A DNA stretch of 64,000 nucleotides from JAFAZJ01 sp050183765 (GCA_050183765.1 JBFXAZ010000009.1:1-64000); one strand, 5' to 3'; shown: positions 26,906 through 36,014, counted from the stretch's first letter. Notes: generated by a model not told the origin, from the sequence alone. Numbers and translations: made by a program.

Positions 26906-27928
26906 TTAATTCAGGACTTCGCCCTTGCCGAAGGCAGCGCGCACGGCCTGACGCTCGGCCTTGGGCATCGGGATCAGGCCCTTGTCGACCGTCATGCCCT
27001 CGTCGCCGACCATCTTGTCGCTGAGGAAGAACTCGACGTACTCCTTCAGGCCGGGGATCACGCCGATATGCGCCTTCTTGACGTAGAAGTAGAGCGGGCG
27101 CGAGACCGGGTACTTGCCGGACGCGATCAGCTCGACCGTCGGCGTGATGCCCGAGACGGTGGCGACCTGGATCTTGTCCTTGTTCTGGTCGTAGAAGCTC
27201 AGGCCGAACACGCCGATCGCGGTCGGCGTGCGCTGGATGCGCGCCAGGGTCTCGGTGTAATCGCCGTCGATGTCGACCGACAGGCCGTCCTTGCGCACCC
27301 GGATGCAGGCGTTGCGCCGGGCCTTGGAGTCCGTGATGGCCTTGATCTCGGGCAAGCCATGGCAGCCGGCCTCGAGCACCTTCTCCTCGAAGACTTCGCG
27401 CGTGCCGTGCTTCTCGCCGGGAATGAAGAGCATGATCGCCTGGTCCGGCAGCTTGGGGTCGATTTCCTTCCAGTTCTTGTAGGGATTGGCGACCATCTTG
27501 CCGCCGACGGGCACCTGGGCGGCGGCCGCCTTGTAGATGTGCACCGGCTCGAAGGCGAACTTGGCGCCCTTGGCGTCGCTGGCGAAGACGATACCGTCAT
27601 AGCCGAAGCGGATCTCGATGACCCCGGTCACGCCATTCTTCTTGCACTCCTCGACCTCGCTCGGCTTGATCTTGCGCGACGAGTTGGCGATGTCGATGGT
27701 CTTGTCGCCGACGCCGCCGCAGAAGTTCTTCAGGCCGGCCGACGATCCGCCGGACTCGACGATCGGCGTCTTGAACTTCGGATTGGCCTTGCCGAACTGC
27801 TCCGCGACGACGGTGGCGAAGGGCAGCACGGTCGACGACCCGGCGATCTGGATCTGGTCGCGGGCTTGGGCGCCGCCGGCCACAGCCACGGCAAGAAGGG
27901 TGCCGACGGCGAATGACTTATTAAACAT
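26906..27928 (-). CDS. pstS: Phosphate ABC transporter substrate-binding protein PstS
   Basis: 340-residue periplasmic phosphate receptor with signal peptide MFNKSFAVGTLLAVAVAGGAQA. Phosphate-binding segments are visible: IAGSSTVLPFA at the mature N-terminus, ESGGSSAGLKNFC, IDIANSSRKIK, and the mid-protein GEKHGTREVFEEKVL. It belongs to the alphaproteobacterial/PhoX-like subgroup with extra cysteines (C70, C95 and a later pair). ATG 27928 has AAAGGAG seven bases upstream. It is the first transporter gene after phoR, with a 151-base gap holding a possible Pho box. Confidence 0.95.
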   Translation of the reverse strand: MFNKSFAVGTLLAVAVAGGAQARDQIQIAGSSTVLPFATVVAEQFGKANPKFKTPIVESGGSSAGLKNFCGGVGDKTIDIANSSRKIKPSEVEECKKNGVTGVIEIRFGYDGIVFASDAKGAKFAFEPVHIYKAAAAQVPVGGKMVANPYKNWKEIDPKLPDQAIMLFIPGEKHGTREVFEEKVLEAGCHGLPEIKAITDSKARRNACIRVRKDGLSVDIDGDYTETLARIQRTPTAIGVFGLSFYDQNKDKIQVATVSGITPTVELIASGKYPVSRPLYFYVKKAHIGVIPGLKEYVEFFLSDKMVGDEGMTVDKGLIPMPKAERQAVRAAFGKGEVLN

Positions 27929-28016
27929 GGAACAGCTCCTTTGAGAGCCACGGCGACCCCAACGGCAGCGCCGTGCAGTGACGGCGCGAGTCCTATGAAG
28001 GCTCTGGGACTGTTCT

Positions 28017-28034
28017 ATTGCCGAATCTTTACAG
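28017..28034 (-). promoter_or_regulatory. Candidate PhoB-binding site (Pho box) upstream of pstS
   Basis: On the minus strand this reads ctgtaaagattcggcaat. It matches about 12 of 18 positions of two CTGTCAT-type half sites spaced by 11, about 90 bases before the pstS ATG, within the only sizeable gap of the pho operon. Weak match; the position is the main support. Confidence 0.35.
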
Positions 28035-28079
28035 TTCGATGAATTCAGCCAACAGGTGGATAACTTGTCGAGTGTTCAC

Positions 28080-29471
28080 TCACGCGGGTGTGAGTACCGC
28101 CGGCAGAATCACCGTGAAGGTCGAGCCCCGGCCGAGCTCGCTGTCGATCTCCAGCCGGCCGCGGTGGCGGTTCAGCACGTGCTTGACGATCGCCAGGCCG
28201 AGCCCGGTCCCGCCCATTTCGCGCGAGCGCGCGTTGTCGACCCGATAGAACCGCTCGGTGAGGCGCTCGATGTGCTCCGGCGCGATGCCCTCGCCGTGGT
28301 CGGTCACCGAGACCTCCAGCTCCTTCGCCGGATCGCCCGAGACGCGCGCCACGACCTCCACGGTCGCGCCCGGCGCCGTGTACTTCACGGCGTTGTCGGC
28401 GAGGTTCTGGAACACCATGGTGAGCTCGTCGGCGTCGCCGACCACATAGGGCAGGTTGTCGGGGATCTCGAAGGCGACGGAGACGCCGCGCTGGCGCGCC
28501 TTCATGTCGATGAGGTCGCGCACGCCGCGCAGCACGCCGCCGACATCGACGCGCGACGTCGGCGCCTCGTGCTCGCGCTGCTCGATGCGCGAGAGCGACA
28601 GCAGGTCCTCGACCAGCCGGCGCATGCGGTCGGTCTGCTCGGCCATGATGGCGAGGAAGCGCTCGCGTGCCTTGGTGTCGTCGCGTGCCGGCCCGCGCAG
28701 GGTCTCGACGAAGCCGACGAGGCCGGCCAGCGGCGTGCGCAGCTCGTGGCTGGCGTTGGCGACGAAGTCGGCGCGCATGCGCTCGGCGCGGCGCAGCGCG
28801 CTGATGTCGTGCAGCAGCACCAGCGCCAGGGAACCGTCGGCCGTGGCGCGCGGCAGGCGCTTGACGTGGGCTGAGAAGATGCGCTCGGGCGGGCCGGCCT
28901 GGGTCAGCTCGACGACCGCCGTCTCGGTCGGCGCCTGCGCCTCGAGCGCGGCGTCGACCGCGTCGAGGAGGGCGGGCTGGCGCAGGGTCGCCGACAGGTC
29001 GCGCTCGGCGGCCGGCGCGCCCACCAGGTCCTTCGCCGCGCGGTTCCAGCGCACCAGCCGCCGGCGGCGATCGACGGTGAAGAGCGGGTCGGGCAGGCCG
29101 TCGACGATGGTCTGCGCGGAGACCTCGAGGCCGGCGATGGCCTCGCGCTGGCGCCGCCACATGCCGTCGAGCGCCTGCACGCCGGTGGCGAGCTCCTCGG
29201 CCGCCGGCGACAGCACGAAGCGCGGCACGTCGGGCTCGTCGCCGCGCGCCAGGTCCTCGACGTAGCGCGAGAAGCGCACGAAGGAGTGCAGGTAGCGGCG
29301 CACGATGACGGCGGTGCACAAGCCGATCGCCGCCATCGCCGCCAGCGCGCGATCGACCGGCAGCCAGCCGGCGACGATCATGGCGGTGAGCACGATCACG
29401 GCCGGCGCCAACACCACGGCATTGGCGATCAGGTGGCGCCGCAAAGGCAGGCTGGGCTCGGGATCGGCCAT
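28080..29471 (-). CDS. phoR: Phosphate regulon sensor histidine kinase PhoR
   Basis: 463-residue membrane histidine kinase. Two N-terminal helices (about residues 16-35 and 41-58) anchor it. A PAS-like domain follows (QTIVDGLPDPLFTVDRRRRLVRWN, from residue 120). The phosphoacceptor is His242 in FVANASHELRTPLAGL, and the catalytic domain shows N (FQNLADNAVKYT), G1 (VTDHGEGIAPEH), F (ERFYRVD) and G2 (GGTGLGLAIVKH) boxes. It senses phosphate status via PstSCAB/PhoU and phosphorylates PhoB. It leads the operon on the minus strand, 44 bases after a phage-type gene. Confidence 0.94.
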   Translation of the reverse strand: MADPEPSLPLRRHLIANAVVLAPAVIVLTAMIVAGWLPVDRALAAMAAIGLCTAVIVRRYLHSFVRFSRYVEDLARGDEPDVPRFVLSPAAEELATGVQALDGMWRRQREAIAGLEVSAQTIVDGLPDPLFTVDRRRRLVRWNRAAKDLVGAPAAERDLSATLRQPALLDAVDAALEAQAPTETAVVELTQAGPPERIFSAHVKRLPRATADGSLALVLLHDISALRRAERMRADFVANASHELRTPLAGLVGFVETLRGPARDDTKARERFLAIMAEQTDRMRRLVEDLLSLSRIEQREHEAPTSRVDVGGVLRGVRDLIDMKARQRGVSVAFEIPDNLPYVVGDADELTMVFQNLADNAVKYTAPGATVEVVARVSGDPAKELEVSVTDHGEGIAPEHIERLTERFYRVDNARSREMGGTGLGLAIVKHVLNRHRGRLEIDSELGRGSTFTVILPAVLTPA

Positions 29472-29515
29472 CGGTCGAGACTATACGCCGTGATTTGCCG
29501 CCGGGTTACGACCGC

Positions 29516-30016
29516 TCATGAAAGGTCCCGATCGAAAGCACCAAGGGCCGCGTCCGGCGCGGCCGATTCCATCGGAAATCCGTTCCTTTCCCTTTCCCAT
29601 TCCTCTTCCCGTTCCTTTCCTATTCCGTTCCCTTCCTTTCCATCCTGTTCCGGCACGGTGCCGGCACAGGTCTGCTCCGGTGCCGGTCCGGGCAGCGCCG
29701 AGGCCTTCTCCTTCACGTTGAACACCTGGTGCCGGGCGAAGCTGGGAACGACGCCGTATTCGACGCCCGCGACGCTGTAGCGCCGCACGAAGCCGTAGCG
29801 GACCAGCGCCTCGAGCACGCGCTCGAAGTCGACCTCGTCGTAGGGCAGGACCTGGATCTTCAGCTCCGGCGGCCGCCACTTGAAGCGACCGGCGCGGTCG
29901 ATGACGCACCACATGCCGGCATAGGCCAGGCGCAGCGGCAGGCCGCTGTCGCGCTCGGCCACCCACAGCTCGTGGTGACGGAAGAAATCGGGCTTGATCG
30001 TTCGGATTCGCGCCAT
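29516..30016 (-). CDS. Phage-type replication-organiser N-terminal domain protein, short
   Basis: 166 residues starting MARIRTIKPDFFRHHELW, the typical opening of the winged-helix domain found at the N-terminus of prophage replication or replisome-organiser proteins. The domain continues through LRLAYAGMWCVIDRAGRFKW and PSFARHQVFNVKEKAS to about residue 105. After this the chain is a low-complexity Gly/Glu/Lys/Arg stretch encoded by imperfect 5-6-base repeats (29581-29655), and it stops without the ATPase-loader or zinc domain that often follows. ATG 30016 is preferred over the longer frame because AGAGGT lies six bases upstream. It sits alone between maeB and phoR with no other phage genes, so it is a domesticated or remnant gene. 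Confidence 0.6.
   Translation of the reverse strand: MARIRTIKPDFFRHHELWVAERDSGLPLRLAYAGMWCVIDRAGRFKWRPPELKIQVLPYDEVDFERVLEALVRYGFVRRYSVAGVEYGVVPSFARHQVFNVKEKASALPGPAPEQTCAGTVPEQDGKEGNGIGKEREEEWERERNGFPMESAAPDAALGAFDRDLS
29581..29655. repeat. Imperfect polypyrimidine tandem repeat (TTTCC-like)
   Basis: About a dozen degenerate 5- to 6-base units of the type ttcc(t/c) run across 75 bases within the 3' part of the phage-type gene. On the coding strand this is GGAA-rich and gives the Lys/Glu/Arg/Gly tail. Such tracts are prone to slippage; a shift would change the reading frame of the C-terminus. Confidence 0.6.
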
Positions 30017-30092
30017 GTCTGCACCTCTGTTGTCGAGGTACTTTCCGCCCGAATCCGCCAATCTCCTATTTCTGCCCCTACGGCTGTCGAAA

Positions 30093-32381
30093 TCAGCGCG
30101 GCGACATCGAGTGGTAGGCGGCGAGCGCGGCGTGGGTGACCAGGTCGCCGCTCGAGGCGCTCATCTGCACCATCTGCACCGGCTTCTGCAGGCCGTCGAT
30201 CACCGGCCCGAACACCGTGACGCCGCCCAGCATCTGCATCAGGCGCGAGGAGATGTGGGCGGAGTGCAGGCCCGGCATGATCAGGATATTGGCCGGGCCG
30301 GTCAGGCGGCAGAACGGGTAGACGCTCTTCATCAGCTCGAAGTCGAGCGCCATGTCGGCCTGCATCTCTCCCTCGAACTCGAAATCGACCTGCGAGCGTT
30401 CGAGCACGTGGATCGCCTCGCGGATGCGCGCCGTGCGTTCGATCTCGCGCGAGCCGAAATTGGTGAACGAGAGGAAGGCGACGCGCGGCTCGTGGCCCAT
30501 GTGATGCGCGTTGCGCGCCATCTGGCGCGCGATCATCGCCAGCTGCTCCGATGTCGGCGTCTCGTTCACCGAGGTGTCGGCGAGGAACACCGTGCGCCCG
30601 CGCGAGACGACGATCGAGTAGCCGATCGGCACCTTGTCGCGCTCGACGTCGATGACGCGCGTGACATCGGCGAAGCACTCGGGGAAGCGCCGGGTGATGC
30701 CGGTGACCATGCCGTCGGCGTCGCCGGCGGCGACCATGCAGGCGCCGAAGACGTTGCGGCCCTGGTTGACCATGCGCTGCACGTCGCGGCGCAGGAAGCC
30801 GCTGCGCTGCAGGCGGGCGTAGACCATGTCGGTATAGGCCTGGTTCTTGGTCGACAGGCGCGCGTTGTGAATCTCCAGCCCGCCTTCGTCCTCGATACCC
30901 AGCGACTTCATGGTGTCGCGCACGATCTCCTCGCGCCCGATCAGGATCGGCGTTCCATAGCCCGCGTCGCGGAACGCGATGGCGGCGCGAATGGTGCGCT
31001 CCTCCTCACCCTCGGCGAAGGCGATCCGCTTGGGATTGGCGCGCACTTCCTCGAGCACGCCCTGCAGCCAGCTCGACGTCGGATCCAGACGCCCGGCGAG
31101 CTGCCGGTGATAGGCCTCCATGTCGATGATCGGCTTGCGCGCCACGCCGCTGTCCATCGCCGCCTGGGCGACGGCCGACGAGACGTCGACGATCAGGCGC
31201 GGATCGAACGGCACCGGCACGATGTATTCCGGCCCGTAGCGCAGGCGGCGGCCGGCATAGGCGCGGTCGACCTCGTCGGGCACGTCCTCGCGCGCCAGCT
31301 TGGCCAGCGCCTCGGCGGCGGCGATCTTCATCGGCTCGTTGATCGTCGTGGCGCGCACGTCGAGCGCGCCGCGGAAGATGTAGGGGAAGCCCAGCACGTT
31401 GTTGATCTGGTTGGGATAGTCGCTGCGGCCGGTGGCCACGATGGCGTCGCCGCGCACCGAAGCGACATCCTCCGGCGTGATCTCGGGATCGGGATTGGCC
31501 ATGGCGAAGATGATCGGCCGCGCGGCCATGCTGCGCACCATGTCGGCGGTCACCGCGCCCTTCACCGACAGGCCGAAGAACACGTCGGCGCCCTTCATCG
31601 CGTCTTCCAGCGAGCGCGCCTTGGTGCGCACGGTGTGCGCCGACTTCCACTGGTTCATGCCCTCGGTGCGGCCCTGGTAGAGCACGCCCTTGGTGTCGCA
31701 GACGATGACGTTCTCGTGCGGCACGCCCATCGCCTTGATCAGCTCGATGCAGGCGATCGAGGCGGCGCCGGCGCCGTTGACCACCATCTTGATGTCCTTC
31801 AGCGCGCGGCCGGTGATGTGCATCGCGTTGATCAGGCCGGCGGCCGAGACGACCGCAGTACCGTGCTGGTCGTCGTGGAAGATCGGGATGTCCATCAGCT
31901 CGCGCAGGCGCTGCTCGATGATGAAGCACTCCGGTGCCTTGATATCCTCCAGGTTGATGCCGCCGAAGCTCGGGCCCAGGAACTTCACGCAGTTGATGAA
32001 CTCGTCCGGGTCCTTGGTGTCGACCTCCAGGTCGATGCCGTCGACATCGGCGAAGCGCTTGAACAGCACCGCCTTGCCTTCCATCACCGGCTTGCCGGCC
32101 AGCGCCCCGAGATCGCCCAGGCCGAGCACCGCGGTGCCGTTGGAGATGATGGCGACGATGTTGCCCTTGGCCGTGTAGTCGTAGGCGGTCGAGGGATCCT
32201 TCTGGATCTCCAGGCAGGGCGCGGCGACGCCCGGCGAGTAGGCCAGCGACAGATCGCGCTGGGTGACCAGCGGCTTGGTGGCGACGATCTCCAGCTTGCC
32301 GGGCCGCCCTTCGGCGTGCATCCGCAGCGAATCGGCGCCCAGGTCGCGATTCTGTTCCGGCTCGTTCGGCTCGGCGGCCAT
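30093..32381 (-). CDS. maeB: NADP-dependent malic enzyme, MaeB type
   Basis: 762-residue two-domain protein that decarboxylates malate to pyruvate with NADP+, giving pyruvate and NADPH during growth on organic acids. Residues 1-430 are the malic enzyme: SLAYSPGVAAPCLEI, the metal/substrate region IPIFHDDQHGTA, and the nucleotide-binding VVNGAGAASIACIELI. Residues 450-762 resemble phosphotransacetylase (IAFAEGEEERTIRAAIAF, MLGGVTVFGPVIDGLQ). In this enzyme class that domain is regulatory, binding acetyl-CoA, and not catalytic. Full family length. No partner gene is close by. Confidence 0.94.
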   Translation of the reverse strand: MAAEPNEPEQNRDLGADSLRMHAEGRPGKLEIVATKPLVTQRDLSLAYSPGVAAPCLEIQKDPSTAYDYTAKGNIVAIISNGTAVLGLGDLGALAGKPVMEGKAVLFKRFADVDGIDLEVDTKDPDEFINCVKFLGPSFGGINLEDIKAPECFIIEQRLRELMDIPIFHDDQHGTAVVSAAGLINAMHITGRALKDIKMVVNGAGAASIACIELIKAMGVPHENVIVCDTKGVLYQGRTEGMNQWKSAHTVRTKARSLEDAMKGADVFFGLSVKGAVTADMVRSMAARPIIFAMANPDPEITPEDVASVRGDAIVATGRSDYPNQINNVLGFPYIFRGALDVRATTINEPMKIAAAEALAKLAREDVPDEVDRAYAGRRLRYGPEYIVPVPFDPRLIVDVSSAVAQAAMDSGVARKPIIDMEAYHRQLAGRLDPTSSWLQGVLEEVRANPKRIAFAEGEEERTIRAAIAFRDAGYGTPILIGREEIVRDTMKSLGIEDEGGLEIHNARLSTKNQAYTDMVYARLQRSGFLRRDVQRMVNQGRNVFGACMVAAGDADGMVTGITRRFPECFADVTRVIDVERDKVPIGYSIVVSRGRTVFLADTSVNETPTSEQLAMIARQMARNAHHMGHEPRVAFLSFTNFGSREIERTARIREAIHVLERSQVDFEFEGEMQADMALDFELMKSVYPFCRLTGPANILIMPGLHSAHISSRLMQMLGGVTVFGPVIDGLQKPVQMVQMSASSGDLVTHAALAAYHSMSPR

Positions 32382-32577
32382 CTCGGCATTCCTCCCGCGG
32401 AACGTTCCGGCAAAGCCGACTGTGGCTTAGGCAACGATCCTCGACGTTTATGCCCGATTCATAGCCGAGCCGTCCGGATGTGGGAACAGCAGCCAATGGC
32501 GTCGCTGGCAAGACTCCTGTGATTGTCGAGCGGGAGCGGGCCACGGCGCCGTTCGTCAGGGCGCCGCGGCTCGGTCG

Positions 32578-33882
32578 TCATACGGAAACGGTCTTGGACG
32601 CCGAGACGAAGAACTCGGCCCTCAGGCGATTTCCCAGCTTCGCCGGGGCCTGCCACTTGGCGATCAGCCTCTCGACCGCCTTCATGTGGTCCCGATCCTT
32701 CTTCTTGCCATCAGGCATCTTCGACGAGCTGTTGAACCAGAACTTGAACGACTTCTGCGGCCCGACGCGCGTCCGCGCGTCAAGGTAGTGCTCGACGATG
32801 TCGAGATCCGGGTTCTCGTGGGCGCCGTTGCCGCAGAAGACATAATGGTCGGCGGTGACGGTCTCGAAGAAGGTTTCGGTCGTGTTGTGCTCGGATCCAT
32901 GGTGGGGGACCTTGAGCAGGTCGACGTGCAAGGTCCCGCCCTTCTTCAGGAAGCCCTTGAGCTGGAGACCCTTCTCCAGGTCGTCGCCATGGCCGTCTCC
33001 CGTGAACAGGGCCCGCTTGCCGCCCTCTTCGAGCATGAACATGATCGACGCCAGGTTCGGCACCGTGACGCTCTTGCGGTTGCCCAGCCGTTTGGCGAGC
33101 TCCAGCCAGGGCCCGGCAAGTGCCTGACCGGCGTCGATGCCCAGGGCCGACAGGTCGAACTTGGTGCTGTCGCGCACCGCGTTGGCCGACGACTTGACCT
33201 CGTTGAGCCACGCCCGCCATTCGTCGCGCAACTTCTCGACATCCTCCGGATGCGGCGCCAGCAGCGTCAGCTTGAGCGAGCCGACCTTCAGGGACCTCTG
33301 GCCCTTGCCGACGATCGCGAGCTTTCCGCCAAAGCGCTTGTTGAGGGGAATGTTGAGCGATTGCGCGGAGACCAGGCGCGATACTTCCGCCGCCTGCTTT
33401 CGGCTCTGAATGACGTTGATTGCCGTCGTCATCAGGCTGTGCCGGGACTTTTCCGGCTCCTCCGGCGGCACCTGCGTGAGTATCCGGGCACTGGCGGCCA
33501 GCATGTCCGAGATCTCGCCTTCGATGTCGTCGACCAGCAAGGCGAAGGCATTGTGCCAGATCTCGTCGACCGCCGGCGGGCGGTCCACCGTCGGCTTCTT
33601 GACCTTCGCGTTCGTCGCCGGCTTCTTCTGGAAGCGGTCCCAGCGTCGCCACGCCAGCTCGTTCTTGAGCATCTCGAGGACGCCGCCGATATGGTCCTCG
33701 TCGATATGGCTGACACAGAGCAGATCGATCTTGTCGCCTGCCTTGCGCATCTTGCCGAGCTCGGCGTTCACATGGGCCTTGTAGGACGCCGGCATTCCGC
33801 CATCGATCATGATGCGGCCGCTGGTGCCGCCTTCGACGAGAAGGCAATCGCCTTTCTCCGACTGAAAGATCCTGACCTTCAT
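32578..33882 (-). CDS. ComEC-like metallo-beta-lactamase-fold hydrolase, coupled to the S8 peptidase
   Basis: 434-residue cytoplasmic protein without a signal peptide. The metal-binding signature is SHIDEDHIGG (His59, Asp61, Asp63, His64), the H-x-D-x-D-H variant typical of the ComEC/Rec2-like branch. Asp296 in ALFTGDGHGDD and the His pair 327-328 in KVPHHGSEHN complete the site. Between residues 80 and 285 lies a long, mostly helical insertion not found in ordinary family members. The start is ATG 33882, whose ATGA overlaps the TGA of the upstream subtilase gene, so the two are translationally coupled. Nuclease, phosphodiesterase or signalling roles are all possible; the substrate is unknown. 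Confidence 0.8.
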   Translation of the reverse strand: MKVRIFQSEKGDCLLVEGGTSGRIMIDGGMPASYKAHVNAELGKMRKAGDKIDLLCVSHIDEDHIGGVLEMLKNELAWRRWDRFQKKPATNAKVKKPTVDRPPAVDEIWHNAFALLVDDIEGEISDMLAASARILTQVPPEEPEKSRHSLMTTAINVIQSRKQAAEVSRLVSAQSLNIPLNKRFGGKLAIVGKGQRSLKVGSLKLTLLAPHPEDVEKLRDEWRAWLNEVKSSANAVRDSTKFDLSALGIDAGQALAGPWLELAKRLGNRKSVTVPNLASIMFMLEEGGKRALFTGDGHGDDLEKGLQLKGFLKKGGTLHVDLLKVPHHGSEHNTTETFFETVTADHYVFCGNGAHENPDLDIVEHYLDARTRVGPQKSFKFWFNSSSKMPDGKKKDRDHMKAVERLIAKWQAPAKLGNRLRAEFFVSASKTVSV

Positions 33883-36014
33883 TTGTCGACCCTCTTCAGC
33901 TTGCCGAACGACGCGGCCTGGCCGACGGCCTCGACCGGGTTGATCCGGCCAAAGCCGATGTCGCGGCGCCAATCGTACGTCGCGCCCGGCAGCGGCTTGG
34001 CCGTGCGGCGCAGGATCCCGGCAATCTGCGCCGAGGTGAGATCGGGATTGACGCTCAGCATCCCGGCGACGACGCCGGTGACGAACGGGCTCGCCATGCT
34101 CGTGCCCGTCATGCTGATCCACGGCTTGGCGGGATCGTCGAAGCCGTTGGCCGCCAGGATGTCGGTGCCGGGCGCGCCAATCTCGGGCTTTGCCCTCCCC
34201 TCGCGCGTCGGACCCTGGCTGCTGGAGCTGTTTGCCTTCTCGCGCAACTCATCGAGATTGGCGACGCCGATCACCGACGGCGCGCACGCCAGGGTGTTTA
34301 TCTTGGTGTCGTCGACATGGGTCTTGTCGCCGAAGAAGGATGGGAACGACCAGGCGTGCTTCTCGCCGATCGGCGCGTGCGGTTGCGGATCGTCGCGCTC
34401 GATCCAGGCATGGAAACGACCGTCGCGGACCTCGTCGCCGCGCAGGCGGATCAGCCAGGTACCTGCCGCGACGCCGTTCATCTTCTCGCCCGGCGCCGGG
34501 CGCAGGTCGGGCGTGAGGAAGACCGCTATGTGATTGAGCCCGTTGGCGCGATTGTAGAGATCGTTGTAGACGCTGATGAACGTCCCGTTGGCCAGCCGCA
34601 CGTTCTGCATCATCTGGCCGGCACGGACTGCCGTCAGCCACTGCCCTTCGGGCGTGCGTATTTCGACGTCGAACCGGTCCTGCGGCTCGTACCAGATCTC
34701 CAGCTCGTTCTCGGACACGTCGGCGATGCCATTGCCGACGACGATCCATTCGAGATCGGCGGTCAAGCCGGTTGCCGCGATCTTGCCGCTTGCATGCACC
34801 CGTCCCATGACGAAGCCGAAATCGCGTTCGGTCTCGGGCTGGCTCTGCCCGGCGTTTCCGGCGGCGACGCAGATCGCCCTGCCCGGCCGCGACATGGCAT
34901 GCTCCATCCAGCGGCACACCGGCGGACTGCCGTCATGCGCGTGGCCGTTGGTGCCCAGGCTGATGTTGATGGCGATCGGCAGCTTCCTCACCTTCGCGAC
35001 ATGAATCAGGTATTCGAGCGCATCGACCAGGCGGCTCGAATCGTAGAACGACAAGCGCCGGTCGTTGTCGCTTTGCGGCAGCGACAACAGAACGCCGACG
35101 ATGTCGCCGCCTGGGAACACACCGCTGTTACCGGCCGCGATGCTGGCGACATGCGTTGCGTGCGATCCAGGCGACATCTGCGACTGCGGTTCGAGTTCGG
35201 TCGCCGATACGCCGACCTTTGCGGCGTCACGCAGGGCATTGTTCAGGTGTTCGCGCGTGAACTCCGCCCCGTAGTCGAAGCGCGTATCGACGTCCTTCCC
35301 CTTTCGCTCCGATGGCGGCGGATGCGGCGCGTCCGCTGCCGGCGCCGCGCCCTGGTCCCAGATGTACAGGAAGCGGGACTTGCCCCTGGCGTCGAGGAAA
35401 TCCGGATGCGAGAAGTCGAAGCCGCCGACGTCGATGATGCCGACGAGCGCCGGGCGGGCGATCTTGTCGGCCGGCAGATGGGCTGACCGTCTCGCAGGTG
35501 CCGTCGCTCTCGCGGGCCCTTCGGCTACGGGACGCGGCGACGTCAGGGTGTCGGCAAGCGAGACGTAGCGCACGCCCTGGTCGCGAAACAGCGTGCTGAG
35601 CTTGCTCAAGGGGATCTCGACCGTCCGCAGGTTGCCGCGCTGCACACGGGTCCGCGCCTTGGCCTCCTTCACGGCATCGACCACCTTGCGCCTCTCGTCA
35701 CCGCGCGGGGCGATGTTCTCCACGAAAACGCTGACGAGCACGTCGTCTCGCGGTGTCGCGGTCTTTGCCACCTTCTTCCCGCGTCCGACCTTTTTTGCTT
35801 CCTGCCATTTGCCGATTGCTCGTGAAGTATTTCGGACTGCTTCCGGGAGCTTGGCGACGCTTTTCAGGCAAATCGCCCCGGTTCGGTCTGCGCGCATGGC
35901 GCTGACGGTCAGATCGCCCTTCCGAATCATGCGCAGCTTCGGCTGGAGCTTGATCAAGGCATCGACGCTCTCGCGCGCTTTTGCGCGCCGAGTTTGGATC
36001 AGCCGCTTCGCCAT
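33879..36014 (-). CDS. S8 (subtilisin-like) peptidase with N-terminal extension and jelly-roll-like insert
   Basis: 711 residues, no signal peptide. The triad is Asp195 (VGIIDVGGFDFSHPDF), His285 (SHATHVASIAAG) and Ser639 (GTSMASPFVTGVVAGM), with oxyanion Asn387 (CVAAGNAG). The His block reads HATH where subtilisins have HGTH. The first 180 residues are a basic extension that could act as a propeptide-like inhibitor or sensor. Residues about 395-560 between the Asn and Ser motifs form a beta-rich insert, as in Csp-type clostridial subtilases. ATG 36014 has GGGAGG six bases upstream. The stop overlaps the start of the MBL-fold hydrolase gene by four bases. A cytoplasmic protease tied to a hydrolase suggests a regulated two-component proteolytic system. 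Confidence 0.85.
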   Translation of the reverse strand: MAKRLIQTRRAKARESVDALIKLQPKLRMIRKGDLTVSAMRADRTGAICLKSVAKLPEAVRNTSRAIGKWQEAKKVGRGKKVAKTATPRDDVLVSVFVENIAPRGDERRKVVDAVKEAKARTRVQRGNLRTVEIPLSKLSTLFRDQGVRYVSLADTLTSPRPVAEGPARATAPARRSAHLPADKIARPALVGIIDVGGFDFSHPDFLDARGKSRFLYIWDQGAAPAADAPHPPPSERKGKDVDTRFDYGAEFTREHLNNALRDAAKVGVSATELEPQSQMSPGSHATHVASIAAGNSGVFPGGDIVGVLLSLPQSDNDRRLSFYDSSRLVDALEYLIHVAKVRKLPIAINISLGTNGHAHDGSPPVCRWMEHAMSRPGRAICVAAGNAGQSQPETERDFGFVMGRVHASGKIAATGLTADLEWIVVGNGIADVSENELEIWYEPQDRFDVEIRTPEGQWLTAVRAGQMMQNVRLANGTFISVYNDLYNRANGLNHIAVFLTPDLRPAPGEKMNGVAAGTWLIRLRGDEVRDGRFHAWIERDDPQPHAPIGEKHAWSFPSFFGDKTHVDDTKINTLACAPSVIGVANLDELREKANSSSSQGPTREGRAKPEIGAPGTDILAANGFDDPAKPWISMTGTSMASPFVTGVVAGMLSVNPDLTSAQIAGILRRTAKPLPGATYDWRRDIGFGRINPVEAVGQAASFGKLKRVDK

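Noticed and set aside
28050..28066. A DnaA-box-like ggtggataac near the phoR 3' end
   Set aside because: A single 8-of-9 match near a gene end with no cluster of boxes; not evidence of an origin.
29472..30092. A prophage around the replication-type gene
   Set aside because: The neighbours on both sides are chromosomal (phoR, maeB); no integrase, repressor, structural gene or attachment repeats are seen.
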